A stretch of 8,084 nucleotides of DNA from Elusimicrobia bacterium RBG_16_66_12 (GTDB lineage Bacteria; Elusimicrobiota; Elusimicrobia; UBA1565; UBA9628). The translations under genes and the position numbers were made by a program. Positions within the stretch are counted from its first letter, which is position 1. Every line of letters starts with the position of its first letter. Positions 8,014-8,084 of this stretch are shown here, piece after piece. Location: NCBI GenBank assembly GCA_001800005.1, contig MGUL01000135.1:12572-20655 (forward strand), written 5' to 3'. The notes beneath the pieces are model-generated. The model did no database searches and was not told the origin of the DNA. It was given only the letters and a program-made list of their open reading frames with translations.

Positions 8014-8084
8014 CGAGGCGCGAGCATCCTTCCCATCATCTCGGGATAGATCGGGAAGCGGCGGCAGAGCGCGGACACGGCCGC
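8010..8084 (-). CDS. glyA: C-terminus of a probable serine hydroxymethyltransferase (5' end outside window)
   Basis: Only 24 codons plus TGA are visible. The tail reads VSALCRRFPIYPEM and on to MLAPR. GlyA proteins typically end in a similar V-x-x-L/I-C-x-R-F/Y-P-I/V-Y motif (E. coli ends in DICARYPVYA), which is why I propose SHMT, the enzyme interconverting serine and glycine with transfer of a one-carbon unit to tetrahydrofolate. This protein runs about a dozen residues past the motif. The stop overlaps the receiver start (ATGA), so it is the preceding operon member. The call rests on one short motif and needs the upstream sequence. Confidence 0.55.
   Translation of the reverse strand, partial: AAVSALCRRFPIYPEMMGRMLAPR

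Overview
This window is GC-rich bacterial DNA, very densely coded. Every supportable gene lies on the minus strand, so transcription runs from high to low coordinates. A dedicated ADP-heptose (LPS inner core) pair, gmhA plus rfaE2, points to a Gram-negative. The style resembles high-GC uncultured Elusimicrobiota: a long Ala/Pro-rich secreted-looking extension on an MFS transporter, and short overlapping genes of mixed function. That taxonomic guess is inference only, because no rRNA or marker gene is present.

Layout in transcription order. The window opens inside the 3' end of a gene whose last 24 codons look like serine hydroxymethyltransferase (glyA, 8084-8010). Next come a stand-alone CheY-like receiver (8013-7630), S-methyl-5'-thioadenosine phosphorylase mtnP (7633-6758, GTG start), cytidine deaminase cdd (6758-6285), a BCCP/AccB-like protein (6288-5896), a zinc-ribbon membrane protein with a TPR-like C-terminus (5891-4605), biotin carboxylase accC (4594-3224), gmhA (3237-2641) and rfaE2 (2648-2142). 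Successive genes overlap by 1 to 14 nt or are separated by at most 10 nt, so this is almost certainly one operon with heavy translational coupling. A candidate hairpin follows rfaE2. After a 107-nt gap with a perfect TATAAT box, an MFS-type membrane protein (2034 to beyond position 1) begins as a separate unit.

How the genes relate. The operon mixes one-carbon, methionine-salvage and pyrimidine-salvage enzymes (glyA, mtnP, cdd) with the first step of fatty-acid synthesis (accC and an AccB-like protein) and the LPS heptose pathway (gmhA, rfaE2). These are growth and envelope functions that a cell might co-express.

The most unusual part is the middle. The AccB-like protein keeps the N-terminal BCCP region and the hammerhead fold pattern but has no biotin-accepting lysine: the E-A-M-K-M loop is replaced by a C-G-A-G-A sequence. 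It is separated from AccC by an unrelated zinc-ribbon, single-TM protein. That protein ends in a C7 run where a +1 slip would join it in frame to AccC. Other oddities are a GmhA lacking two active-site histidines, a possible leaderless transcript for the MFS gene, and a signal peptide plus roughly 165-residue Ala/Pro/Val-rich extension in front of an MFS domain.
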